Notes under the pieces: model-generated
The model's input: the letters and a program-made list of their open reading frames with translations, nothing else
What the model was told of the DNA's origin: nothing
Database searches by the model: none
Shown: positions 42,880 through 55,580 of the stretch, piece after piece
Position numbering within the stretch: the first letter of the stretch is position 1
Layout: the number at the start of each line of letters is the position of its first letter
Origin: Cornus controversa
Taxonomy: Eukaryota > Streptophyta > Magnoliopsida > Cornales > Cornaceae
Direction: 5' to 3'
Length of the DNA stretch: 64,000 nt
NCBI GenBank assembly: GCA_026545225.1
Contig: CM048845.1
Location: 32,602,501 to 32,666,500 of the forward strand
Made by a program: the position numbers and the translations under genes

Positions 42880-45493
42880 TGTAAGAACCGTGACCATTTT
42901 TGGCCAGTTCTCCTTTAATTTCATTTATTGTCATATTAATGCTTTAAATAATTATATGAGTGTTTTAAATATAATATTCATATTTTGGGTACTTATATAA
43001 GGTTTAGGAAAGTTTTCAAAATGTTTGGCAAAAGTTGACTTTTTCGGGTCCGGTTGACTCGGGATGCAGGCGCCGTAGGTCCGAAAAATCTGAAAGTGTT
43101 GAAATCACACCAAATTCAGAGGGTAACTTAAATAAAATATTTGACGTACTACGGAGTCAATTTCATGTCAATCGGAGTTACAGAAATAAAAAATGGAGAC
43201 TAGGAAGGTGTAGTGAAAAGGTAGTGACATTTTTATAAATTAGTGAAGGTTAAATTCTATAAATAGCTAGAGAACGACCCATCCCTCATTTCTCATTCTC
43301 TTTAGCTATGAGAGCAATATAGATACAATATGTATATCTCTTCATCTTCTTCTTCACTTCTCCATTGAATTTGAGAAGCTTAGGCTGGGAATTGGGCAGA
43401 GAGAAATGGTATACACGTTGAGAGCTCGAGTTTGATCCATTTGGAATCAATTTCGAAGAACGTTGATATTTTTTTTTTGGTGAGAATTGGTGAAATCATT
43501 TGGAAGCTCTTCCAAATAGAGGTAGGGATGCCTAACCCATAGAATTCGGAATTTTTGTGAGTATATTGGTTGTTAAGGCAATCAATTGGTTATGTGTGTA
43601 TAATTAAATATTTTTCAATACCAAAACATGCTCAATTATGCCAATGAATTAATTTTCTATGGTAATTGATGTATTTACATGCTTATAATTGCCTTAGTTA
43701 ATTATGAAGTATGTTGGAATTGAAATGTAGAATAATTATGTATATTTATGTATATGTGACAAAATGACCCTTCTGTGTTTGTGAAGATGTCTTGAAAGCA
43801 AGTTATGTGCAAATCATATTTAGTTACCATACTAATTATGTGGAATATGAAAAATGTGAGACATGTACAATGTGATTGCATGTAGTGCTTAATTGATAAA
43901 TTGTGTAAGCATGACCACTAAATGATATTTTGTCTCAAATTGCTCATTCATAATTTTTATGAGTATGTATAATCCATCTTTATTGTGGGTAGACATGTGG
44001 TGAGGGTGGTCAGCTCAATTGGGCAGTTAACTCCTCTTGAGGAGTGGCAAGGTAATCCAGTAAAGGAAACCCTCATGGGGCAATCTGGTAAAGGAACCTA
44101 ATGGAGTGATCCAATAAAGGAACTCCAGTTATAATGGAAAAAGGATACCCCCTAAAACAGAGTCCTATGATGAGGTAATCCGATAATGAAGCCTCGGTTA
44201 GGTGGTATTGGAAGATCCTTGGTAGCGGAGTCCAATTGGTGTGTGGTAAACTTGAGAGAGTTATACATATCATGTTGCATTTACAAGTTACTTATGATAT
44301 GGTTGCGATATTTGAATATTTGCTTAACATAATTAAATAAAAATGTATGTTTATGTGGTATTCACATGCAGAATTATGTTTTAGGCATTCCTACTGAGTG
44401 TGTGGTTGCTCATCCGAAGAAGATTAACTATTTTCAAGAAAAGGAAAAGAAGTGGAGGAGTCTCCCCAACAGTAAAGTTGGCGTGGAGCGGCTTTGGGTT
44501 CACTTAAAGACTTTATATTGCTTTATTTGAATACATGTCCGGATTGTGGACTATATGCATGTGACAAATATGTAATGACCATTTATGTTCTTAGAACATG
44601 TATCGTTTATGCTTTATGGTTGTGTACATTTTATTACGGTTTTAAGTATGTGTTGTTTATGACTTATGACTTTATACATTGTAAGCATGATATTGAGTAT
44701 GGTAGAATGCTAGATGTTTAAATGATGAATTATTCATTTATGTTTGTTTCCACATGTATAAACTTGTGAGAATGGTTGTATTGATACATATGTGAGATGT
44801 GATGTATAGATGTGTTAATGAGGGACATTTGACCAAAAATGACCAAAATGTTAAGCTGCTAGAAATTCTATAGGAGAGGATTTTGATTGTGTGATGTTTC
44901 GCACAAGCAAAAATTTTGATTTTTCGAAACCAAGGTTTCGATTGTGCAAAAAATTACAGGTGTGAGATCCCGAATGTTGGAAAATTTCAATTGTATTTCG
45001 ATAGGAGTTCGATCTTGTGAGAATAGAATTTTCAATAATACGAAACCTATGTTTCGATTGATCGAAAAATCTTGATTGTGCTTAGTGGCACTTTCGATTG
45101 TGCAAAAAATTGTAGGAAACTGGATGACTTGAAAGGACTTATACAAGCATGATTTCATTGAAAGGCATCTATAGTGAACTTGTATTGACTATGTATGCAT
45201 GTTTACATTGTGTTAATAGTATGAAGTAAGCTTCCGCTAAATTTTTAGATCCTATTATAGATTGATGATCGCTACATCGTAACTGATAAAGGGTCGATAT
45301 ATTAATAAAGTAAAGACTTCTGCTGTATGTGATGATCGCAGTGGACCGAGTGGGAATTGGGAGTGATGATTGGTAGTAGTTTACCATAGTTGCTTGGGTC
45401 GTGGAGTGATGATCGGGTGGTCATGACACCTCACTACCCGGGATTTAGGTTAGACCAGGGGAGTCCCGGCAGTCCAAATTTCAGGGTGTAACA
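42880..45493 (+). repeat. Chromovirus-type 5' LTR (2.6 kb), plus strand
   Basis: Begins TGTAAGAACCGTGACC and ends TCAGGGTGTAACA, three bases before TTGGTATCAGAGTTAG, a tRNA-iMet type primer site. A TATAAATAG box lies at about 43258. Short imperfect repeats (GGTAATCYRGTAAAGGA) occur at 44050-44200, and TTTCGATTGTGCAAAAAATT occurs twice near 44930-45110. The frames inside are not genes. Confidence 0.75.
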
Positions 45494-45782
45494 GCTTGGT
45501 ATCAGAGTTAGGGGTGATGGGTAATGGATAGATTACGAGTGGATTTGGAATAGGTAAGAACTTTGAATTTGATAACTTAAAAATACGGGTAAACATGACA
45601 GTTGATATGAGAAATTATGTGCATGTGAAATGTACTTACATGATAACATGTTAAGTGTTTATGTGATAATATGCATTATATGTTATGTGTTGACTTGAGA
45701 ACATGTTTATGTGATTAAATGTGTGTTGAAAAGTATGTTTATATGTTACGTGCGATAATGATAACATATTGTTATGTTATGT
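45494..45782 (+). mobile_element. Start of the internal region after the 42880 LTR
   Basis: Primer site followed by about 270 bases of T/G-rich untranslated leader with repeated TATGTGATAA-type words. Interrupted at 45783 by another LTR end before any gag appears. Confidence 0.5.
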
Positions 45783-46413
45783 TGTCACGCCCTAATTTCT
45801 GGTGCTCTTGAAAACCAAGGGTGACTAAATTGTCAGTCTATAATTCTCCTCCATCGAGGTGTGATAACATGGTATCAGTCTATAACATGGCATGACTAAA
45901 TTGTACCATACTAGACTGACTAAATCCACACAACTAAGCATTTAAATCCAAGATTTATACACAATGAACTTGAAACCAACGTTCTTCTATTTAAACCCCA
46001 CAAGTCACATATGGTTCATACACGATCATTACATTTGAAACTAGAGTACATCAACATAATTCAAATAAAAATATAACATCAATAACATAGTCCACATGCC
46101 ACAAATCGGCATGGACATCTATCTACATCTCTCAAGGGTCAAAAGTCCAAAAGCAACCCAACAAGGTCCATTGAGCTAATCATACTTCGTCCTCCATCGA
46201 CGCCTAATCTGAAAAAGTTTGTATAAATAGGGGGTGAGCTTATCCTCTCTCGCCCAGTAGAAATAATCCACCCATCCCCACTCCAACCCGTCAGCCATGC
46301 ATGAATACACATGAAATCGCTACATATCTACATGACAAGTATACACATTTTTAACCTATAAATAATCACGTTTTTCAAATCATGTGTGATGCTTCACATC
46401 TTAATGCATATAC

Positions 46414-46463
<50 letters not shown>

Positions 46464-49400
46464 AACTGGATAAATCACAATTCATATATATATAACTCAC
46501 ACCACATAAATTCAAAAATCACTTCAATAGGGATTAGCTTATCACACCACATCCATAGTAAGGGTCTCTTCGGCACCCAAACTCTGCTTATGCTTTATCG
46601 GGTTGCTAACTTGAAGGGAGCGCCTCCTCTTAGCCAAGTTTTGGGTCTTTCACCCTAGGGACCATTCCCTCATCTTAATTCTTAATATTGTCACGCCCCA
46701 AAAACTCATTTTTCATATAGTGCACATCAATGCACTTATCACACAATGCAATGCATTTTATCAAATCAATGCATTTTTCGTCTCAACTTAAGATTGTCAC
46801 AATGTCATCACACTTATATCATGAAAATCGTCATGCTTATGCATTTCATAAGAAAAATCATATCATTCATGACAAGTCTATAAAAACTCACATTTTCATG
46901 TTTTCACCAAATGAACACATTTTTCGTCAAAAGCACTCATAGTCTCATTTGCACATACACAACATATGTAAGTCCTAAATATCATGTTAGGCATCTATAC
47001 ATGTATAAATCACAATGGTATACATATATACACATATACACAACCATAGGCTTAAGAAATCGAATCTATCTTTTATGTCACATAAAAGTGACCTACAAGA
47101 TCAAAGTAAAAATGGGTCTAGCACCCCTACCTCAATTCCCAAGCTTTGAATCATTCTTTTGAAAATCCCAGTCGTCCCAACTTTATGAAATTGAGACTTT
47201 GATTGGTTCAAACTGATGCCCTTGATGTCTCCTACACACTTTCCTTCTTCGAAAATGTCCAAATCACGCCTTAAGGCCCTCAAACTCTAGAGAGAAGGGA
47301 GAGAGATGAATTAGGAGCTTTAGAGAGAGAGTGAGATATGTAAATATGAAATATGCTAGACCTTGGGATATTTATTTCACTCTTAGGGCGCGTGAAATGA
47401 TCGTTTTGCCCCTAGGCCACTTAACGTATCCTCCCGACTTCCGAATTAATTCTCGAAAACTCCGTTGGACTCGAAATCACTTCCATGACATTACAAACAT
47501 TTCATTTAGTCCATAACCAAAAATAAAATTTTTCAAAAATTTTTCGAAATTTCCGGATTCACTTAACCTCATCCCGGGACCCCCGTTGACCAAAAAGTCA
47601 AATTTCTTCAAAAGTCTCCAAAACTTCCTAAAACCATATTCCAACCTTCTAAACATATTCCCCGCATTCAAAACATATTAAACATCATTTAAAATGTGCT
47701 TAAAGTAATAAATGATGAAATATTTAAAAAAAATTTGACCAAAATTGGGCACGGTCTCTACACTTCAAATTTTCACAAATCTCGGGTTTGATTTCCAAAA
47801 TCAACCGGTCGATTAATAGACCCCTATCAAGCAACCGAAAGTCCCCAGAACCTGATATATCACAATTCTAAGCCTATGCAAAGACACTTGGACATAGCCA
47901 ACTTAATGGAACTTTATAAATCATCATTATCTCACCCTAAAACCATTCATATCATAACATTATGAACATGGACATTAACGTAGTAAAAAATGAACTCAAG
48001 GCATCATTTCCACAATTATATACATGTACATAATTGAAGTATTCTCATGCATGTATTCATAATCGAAGTTTTCTATGTATCATTGGCATGTATGCCATCA
48101 AACATATTTTCTAAAAAGTAAAGCATTACATACATAACAAAAATTCATTTAGTCCACATTTCAAAAATGCATTCCAAAAGTAACAACAAAATGCTCAAAG
48201 GCTCTTCTATGCCCCAAACCAACTCAAGTTTGGGGAGACTCTGCCACCTCCTTGCCATGACCTAAAATGTTTATATATATAGGGGATAAATTCCTGCATG
48301 CTCAGTATAAATGTTTAAAGTACATCTCCTAAGGTCCTATGAATATCACATACAACATAATCATATTATGCACAAAGTCATATACTAACACCCATGCCAT
48401 GCACCATATGCATTATATGCATCATGCCTTATCTTTCCCTTGTGTCACATACACAACTGAGGACTCGGACTCTAATAAAGGTCCATCCGATCTCATACCA
48501 CTTCTATTGAATACCCAAACTCCAATGTCGGTCCATTTGATTTTACATTCGAATTCCTTTCTCGATCCATTTAATGTCCTAAACCACCTCACATGAATGT
48601 GTTATGTATGAACATTTCATAGATTATGCTCATTTCCACATTTTCACACATCAAAACATACATTTATCAACATATGACATGGTTTATCATTACTCATAAT
48701 CATTGAGACATATAACCAAACACATGGTGGCATTTATTATAAACATGCACCAAATATATTCTTAGCCCCACTTTCCCACATGTTATACAAACATAAGTTT
48801 CATAGAGGTCACATAAGCACATATTCATCACTTGCATTTATAGAGAAAATACATTTATACATGTTATATAGAAAAAATACAACATTCAAATAAAAAAAAA
48901 TCTAGTTAGATGCCTTAGACATCCAACCTACTCACATAAACCCCAGAATTCATAGTTTAGGCATCCCTACCTCAATTTAAAAGAGTTTCTAAACAAAACC
49001 CCCAAATCCATTGAACTCAAAATCACCCAAATTCAAATTTGTTTGGATCAAAAGCTATCCCTCAACGCATCTGTAAAATGATATTTGTAGCAGCCCCCTC
49101 TCCCACGAAATGACCAAAATGCCCCTTGTCACTTATCGTACGTTCCTGACCTTCATTTTTGATTCCAAAAACTTTATGATTCCAAAATTAATTCTATCTC
49201 TCTTAAAAAAATCTCAAATGGTCTAAAATCAAGAATAAACTTTCTCAAAAAATATCCAGTTTTTTGGGCCCACCCGACCCACATCACGAGCCCTACTGAC
49301 CCGAAAATCTCAAATTGAGCCAAACGACTCCAAAACTTTCTCGGACCCTTAAACAAGTTCCCTAAACATGAATTTTATATTTAAACATGCATACCATCAT

Positions 49401-49470
49401 TTATAATCAATCAAAACAATAAATGATGAATAAAAAATAAAACTAGCCTAAAACAGACCAGGTCTTCACA
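45783..49470 (-). repeat. Inverted chromovirus-type LTR with a second LTR-like block inside
   Basis: The outer ends are TGTCACGCCCTAATTTCT (left) and GGTCTTCACA (right). On the minus strand the start TGTGAAGACCTGGTC and following sequence parallel the 42880 LTR. An inner block, 46689-47762 (TGTCACGCCCC...GGGCACGGTCTCTACA), has its own pair of LTR-type ends. Without it the outer part is about 2.61 kb, close to the 42880 LTR. Each block carries a promoter-type segment (near 47400 and 49120). No target duplications were found, so the exact events are uncertain. Open frames inside show no families. Confidence 0.5.
46424..46461. repeat. (TA)n microsatellite
   Basis: A TA repeat after a short TACA repeat, inside the inverted LTR block. 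Confidence 0.95.
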
Positions 49471-49811
49471 CATCGCAAGTCTAAGGTCTTTGATAAATTC
49501 AAGGAGTTTCAGGCAGAAAGCGAAAGTCAAATTAGTAAAAGCTTAAAGATTATTTGATCATATCAAGGAAAGGAATAATTCTCTAGTGACTTTGAAGATC
49601 ATTTGTGAGAAAATAAGATTATATCCCGAACATTTGCACCAGGCATACCACAAAAAAATGGTATAGCGGAAAGAAGTAATAGAGTTTACTAGATATGATA
49701 AGATCAATGATCAGTTCTTGAGTTTACCGGCCTGTATCCTTTTGGCTGGAGACGGCAGTTTATCTTCTGAACTTAGCTCCATCTAAAGCAATTTCTAACA
49801 CTCCCAAGGAA
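49471..49811 (+). pseudogene. Ty1/copia integrase fragment (element A, left piece)
   Basis: The plus strand reads KVFDKFKEFQAESESQISKS, then ISRTFAPGIPQKNGIAERSN and FGW-type residues of the copia integrase core, ending TPKELC. It stops where copia element B is inserted. The continuation lies at 54508. The 5' part of element A is lost at the junction with the LTR block. Stops and frame changes are present. Confidence 0.75.
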
Positions 49812-49816
49812 TTGTG

Positions 49817-50067
49817 TAACAGGATACGTATATCTAGAATACATATAAAGATTTGATAAACTATTTAAATAATATATAGATATTTATTGTAACAAATTTA
49901 TGTTAATTTCTAGATATTGTGTAGATATTTTCTCATAACAATCTTTGAGATATTTTCTTGATATTCTGGATAGTTTGTTATAGGAACTCCTATATATAGT
50001 TAATGATAATAATGAAAATGATCATTTGGTGTTTCACCATAAATATCGTGTATTAAGTTCTTCTTTA
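49817..50067 (+). repeat. 5' LTR of copia element B
   Basis: 251 bp, followed without a gap by the tRNA-iMet primer site (50068-50079). A TATATATAG box at about 49990 lies in the LTR. Confidence 0.93.
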
Positions 50068-50159
50068 TGGTATCAGAGCTTCCAAAGCTTTAAAGAGCAC
50101 GATCCATCTTCAAATTATTATTTTTCCCTTGTCGTTAAAAATTATATCTTCTCGATTAA

Positions 50160-53100
50160 ATGGTTGCACCTCCACTTCCAAAATACTCATATCCTGCTAA
50201 TCTCAATGTAGCCAATTTTGTATCTCTGAAACTCACATCTTCCAACTATCTGTTGTGGGAAACAAAAGTCCTATCTTTGATTAGAAGTCAAGATCTTCTT
50301 GGTTTTATCACCGGAGACACACCACCACTTAAAGGTGAGATTGATGGTGTCAATAATGTAGGCAGAGTGCCTAATCCTGATCTGGCAGCATGGACACGCA
50401 CAGATAGATTGGTTAAAGCTTGACTCATGGCTACTATTTTCGAAGAAGCTCTCGGGACTATTGTCGGCCTTATCACTTCGCTCGATGTTTGGAAGGCTTT
50501 ATCCAATACTTATTCACAAGATTCTCAGGGCTCGTGAATTTGAATTACTTCTCAAACTTCAAGAGAAAAAAATAAGTCTTCTTCACTTAATGACTACATC
50601 AGAAATTTTAAATCAACTTGTGATCAACTCAATGCCATTGGCAAACCAGTATCCGATCAAAAAAAGGTATTTTGGTTATGCTTGGCCCCCTGTTCCTTCT
50701 TATAATGATTTAATTCCACTACTGCATAGTCATGAATTATGAAACAAGTCTCAATTATCTGAGCATGCCAATCCCACACTTGCATTTGTTGGACAACATT
50801 CTAATTCACAAACGTGGATCATTTACCTCACGAGGACGCGGTTTCACTCAGGCTAGTTCTCAGCCTTCCCATGGCCACCATAACTTTCAATCAAGTATAA
50901 CACCAAAACATTTTCCAAAGCCTGGACAGAACGCCTCCACTTTTCTTCAATGCCAGATTTGCAAAAAAAAAAAGCCACAATGCTCTTAAATGGTGGCATC
51001 GCTTTGATCACAGTTATCAAGATGACCAAGTTTCTCAAGCCCTAGCTACACTTCATCTCAATACAACCAATGACAGTGAATGGCATCCAGACACTGGTGC
51101 CACGACACACATTACAGATGATCCAGGTACTCTCTCCAATCTCAAAACTTATATCGGATCTGATCATGTTATGGTGTGTAATGGTGAAAAATTACCCATC
51201 ACGCATATTGGAGAAGCACGAGTCTTTCCTAATGACTCACGATTATCTTTAAACAATGTACTTGTTGTTCCCAATATAAAGAAGAATCTGATCTTTGTCT
51301 CAACTTACAAGTGACTATCCATGTTATCTTGTATAATGACTATGGTTTTCTTATTAAGGATCAAACGACACATCAAGTGTTGGCATCAGGGAGTAAGAAA
51401 TCTGGATTATATGTTTTGGAGAATGCCACGGTCAAAGCTCTCTTCTCAAATAGATTTCGTGTAGTAGATGCAGATAATTGGCATGCACGGCTAGGACATC
51501 CCCAGACTAGAGTTCTGACTTATTTGCAATACCATCAATTTATTTCAGTTAATAAAAAGACATTTGGTTTATGTTAGAGTTGTGCTTTAAACAAAAGCTT
51601 TAAATTATCATTTTTTTCTTCCAATAAAAGGGTTTCTGCACCCATTGTCAAGATATATTGCGACTTATGGGATCCAGCACCTATTTTATCTAATCAGGAC
51701 TTTCGTTACTATGCTATTTTTGTTGATGACTTTTCTCGCTTTTTATAAATTTATCCTCTTAAACAGAAATCAGACTTTTACAGGGTATTTTTCATGTTTC
51801 AAGCTATGGCTGAGAAACAATTTCAAAGTGAAATACAAGTGTTTCAATCAGATAATGGTGGAGAATTTTTGAAGCATGAATTCATTAATCATTTACTTCG
51901 CAAAGGCATCATTCATCAGTTATCATGTCCAGGTACCCCAGAACAGAATAGTGTGGTAGAAAGAAAACATTGATATGTGGTTGAATTAGGGCTAGCCATG
52001 ATGCTACATGCATCTATGCCTAAAAATTTTTGGGTGGAAGCCTTCCTTACCTCCACATTCCTTATAAACCAATTACCCTCGCCTTCCATAAACACATCAT
52101 ACCATCTTCTTCATAACAAACAACCTTCTTATGACTTCCTACGAATCTTTGGTTGCCAATGTTACCCATACCTTTGCTCCTCCACAACAAATAAACTTGA
52201 ACCAAGATCCCTCCCCTGTGTTTTCACGGGCTATAGTGATAAACACAAAGGATATCGTTGCCTCCATCGTCCAAAAGGTCGTGTCTACATATCTCGACAT
52301 GTTGTCTTTGATGAACACTCTTTTCCATTTCAACAACCTTCACAACCAATTCCTAACCCCATTGACAACACCACCCTTCCTGACTGGTTGTCCACCTCTA
52401 TTCTACCAAATAATATAACAACAATTACCCACTTATCCCCAACCATCGATCCAAATTATGCACGACTTTTTAACCATCAACTTATAAATCCTTCTTTCTC
52501 TTCCCCACATGAAACACCACTTTCCACTCCAATCCCCATTCTGCAACAAACTGAAACCAACTTACCCATTCCCACAATACCTACACAACAACCTGATACA
52601 TCTCACCTACCAACTACTAATACCATATATTCCATGACTACCCGTAGTTGAGCTGGTATTACTAAACCCAACCCTAAATATGCCCTTACGTTAACCACAC
52701 CAGTCATTCCACCTGAGCCAAAAATAATAAAAAGTGCTTTAAACCACTCAGGTTGGCATGCAGCCATGGTTGATGAAATGTAAGCCCTACATCAAAATCG
52801 GACTTGGGTTTTTATCCCACGATTACCTCATATGAATGTAATTGGATGTCGATGGGTTTTTAAAACAAAACTCAAATCTAATGGGTCATTGGATAAGTTG
52901 AAAGCCCGACTTGTCATAAAATGATACAATCAACAAGAAGGTGTTAATTTCATTGAGACATTCAGCCCAGTTATCAAACCAGGAACTATTCGAACAATTC
53001 TCACTGTTGCTATAGTAAAAGGATGGAATCTTCGCCAACTTGATGTTAAAAATGCCTTTTTTCATGGGCATCTTGACACAACCGTTTTTATGGACCAACC

Positions 53101-54235
53101 ACCAGGTTTTGAAAATACTCATATGTTGAATCATGTTTGTCAATTACATCGGTCATTATATGACCTAAAACAAACTCCACGGGCCTGGTTTGATTGTTTT
53201 AGCTCTTTTATTATTGACTATGATTTTCAATGTAGTCCGGCTAATTCATCTCTTTTTGTGTTTAATAACGGTGATCATATCATGATTTTGCTGGTTTACG
53301 TTGATGATATAATTGTCACAGGAAGCCCATCTAATTTATTAGATTAATTTATTGTACAACTGGGCACTGAGTTCTCCATAACAGACCTTGGTCAACTGAA
53401 CTATTTTTTAGGAATATAGGTTTAGTCGTTTAGTGGTGGGATTTTTCTATCTCAGTCTAAATATATGACTGATTTACTGCATAGCCCACACATGGCAGAC
53501 TATAAACCCATTGCCACTCCGATGGCATCAAAACAAGCCATTATTGCCAATGGAGATACCGCATATCCTGATGTCACAAAATACAAAAAAAATATAAGTA
53601 CTCTTCAATATCTAACTTTTTCTCGGCCTGATCTATGTTATGTGATTAATACTGTTTGTCAACACATGCATGCTCCTACAAATGCCCATTTTCAGATGGT
53701 AAAAAGAATTCTCAGATATGTGAAAGGCACGCTTTCAATGGGTCTTCGCATTCTTAAAAATAGTGCATTCTCCGATGCAAATTGGGCTAGTTGCCCCACT
53801 ACGAAACGTTCCACCACTGGCTACTGTACTTTCTTGGGTTCTAATTGCATCTCTTGGAGTAATAAAAAGCAACCTACAGTCTCTCGATCAAGTGCTGAAG
53901 CAGAATATTGGGCTATGGCATCGACAACAGCTGAATTAACATGGCTTTCCTTTATTCTTCGTGACATTGGGATTTATTAACACAAGCCTCAGATTCTCTT
54001 CTGTGATAATCTATCAGCTCTTCACATGTCTGTAAATCCAGTGTTTCATGCCCAAACAAAACATATCGCCATTGATTATCACTTTGTACGTGAGAAAGTT
54101 TCTCTGGGCACCCTTACAACAAGATTTGTTCCTCCCTCTGAGCAGCTCGCTGATATATTTACTAAGCCTCTTCCTCGAACATTCTTTAATTGACTTAAAA
54201 GCAAACTTGGACTTTCAGTTAATCCCATCCCACGC
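50160..54235 (+). pseudogene. Copia element B gag-pol, broken
   Basis: Polyprotein starting MVAPPLPKYSYPANLNVANF at 50160. Gag: LTSSNYLLWETKVLSLIRSQ and LVGLITS-type residues; protease around 51080 with DTGATTHIT-like residues; the integrase zinc part NWHARLGHPQ (51477) and core (FVDDFSRF, DNGGEF, PGTPEQNSVVERK) to about 52100. RT: MDQPPGFENTHMLNHVCQLH, SLYDLKQTPRAWF and an intact YVDD box in LLVYVDDIIVTGS (near 53305). RNase H: ADANWA-type residues, SRSSAEAEYWAMASTTAELT and LADIFTKPLPRTF. It is Retrofit/Ale-like by its RT and RNase H wording. At least ten stops or shifts, so no active product. Confidence 0.88.
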
Positions 54236-54251
54236 CAAATTTGACGAGGAG

Positions 54252-54502
54252 TAACATGATACGTATATCTAGAATACATATAAAGATTTGATAAACTATT
54301 TAAATAATATATAGATATTTATTGTAACAAACTTCTGTTAATTTCTAGATATTGTGTAGATATTATCTCATAAAAATTTTTGAGATATTTTTCTGATATT
54401 TTGGATAGTTTGTTGTAGGAACTCTTATATATAGTTAATGATAATAATGAAAATGATCATTCGGTGTTTCACCATAAATATCGTGTATTAAGTTCTTCTT
54501 TA
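54252..54502 (+). repeat. 3' LTR of copia element B
   Basis: 251 bp, collinear with the 5' LTR with no length change; substitutions are scattered. Confidence 0.93.
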
Positions 54503-54507
54503 TTGTG

Positions 54508-55367
54508 GATCGGGCACAAACGGGTGTCCTGTACATGTGCGGAGAGGAAAGCTTGACAATATAGGACCGAGATCAAATGTTTGTCTGTTTGTGGGTTAAC
54601 CAAAGGGTATAAAAGGTTATTCATTTTATGATCCTAAGGAGCATAGAGTGTTCTTTATCATGAATACTATTTTTCTCGAGGAGGATTATATAATGAATCA
54701 CCAACCTCAAAGCAAAGTTAATTTAGAGGATATGATAGATACACCAATCAATCCAAGAGTGGATATGACACTTGTGTATGATGAGATACTAGATACCACG
54801 GTTCCAAAACCTCTTATTATACCAGAACCTCGATGTAGTAAGAGGGCTATTAGGCCACCTAATAGGTTAACAATCGTAGAAAATTCTTATAAAGTGATCC
54901 CAAAAGAGCAACATCTCTCAAACTATGAAGAGGTTACAAATGATTGTGACTTGAGGCATCAGTTAGATGCTGTGAAGGCTGAAATGGAGTCTATGTACTC
55001 TTTATAAGAACTTAAGTCTGAGAGTTAGCAAAGGGCCAAGAGCATATGGTATACAATTTGCATAAGTTTATTTATGGACTTAAGAAAGTGTCTCATAGTT
55101 AGAATATTTGGCTTGATTAAACAGTCAAATCATTTGGATTTGATTAGAATCTGGATAAGCCTTGTGTATACAAGGAAAGTGAGGGAAGCATGGTAGTGTT
55201 TTAGAGAGATAGTTCAGCATGAGAATATTGTTGTTACTAAGATTGCATCTGCGGATAACCTTGTAGATCCTTTCACTAAGACTTTACCTACTAGGTATTT
55301 TAAGTCTTGTGTAGAAGGGATAGGTGTTAGATGTAATGGTAATTGACTTTGAGTGCAAGTGGGAGAT
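54508..55367 (+). pseudogene. Ty1/copia pol fragments (element A, right piece)
   Basis: Continues element A after the element B insertion. A reading with TKGYKRLF-like and EEDYIMNHQPQSKVNLEDM residues and SKRAIRPPNRL, the region between integrase and RT, forms the open frame 54648-55007. The reading then jumps to HKFIYGLKK-like RT residues and to ENIVVTKIASADNLVDPFTK TLP, the RNase H end. Most of RT and RNase H is deleted. A purine tract GTGGGAGAT precedes the LTR at 55368. Confidence 0.75.
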
Positions 55368-55539
55368 TGTTGGGATTTTGTGCCCTAAAAAATAATTGTT
55401 TATTTTTATGTTCGATATTTTATTAATAAATGTGATTTATTATTAAATTAAATATTCATGCATTAGTCATTTCATATGTTTGCATGAGATGCATCATTGT
55501 CCTCAAGTTGCATTATAGGTGACTAAAATGTATAAATGA

Positions 55540-55580
55540 GATTTTGCTGGTTTACGTTGACGATATAATTGTCACAGGAA
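55540..55580 (+). other. Reverse transcriptase YVDD snippet inside the LTR
   Basis: Forty-one bases match 53284-53324 of copia element B with one mismatch and encode ILLVYVDDIIVTG, the catalytic box of RT. The sequence on either side is not RT. Confidence 0.85.

Larger units (their letters stand above)
49817..54502 (+). mobile_element. Complete Ty1/copia retrotransposon (element B, 4.7 kb), inactive
   Basis: Two 251-bp LTRs (TAACA...TTCTTTA) with about a dozen differences by eye, a primer site TGGTATCAGAGC directly after the first, a purine-rich GACGAGGAG directly before the second, and TTGTG on both sides (49812-49816, 54503-54507). The internal region encodes gag, protease, integrase, RT and RNase H in the copia order. 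The LTRs start TA rather than TG. It is inserted in the integrase region of another copia element and is the youngest large element in this part. Confidence 0.93.
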
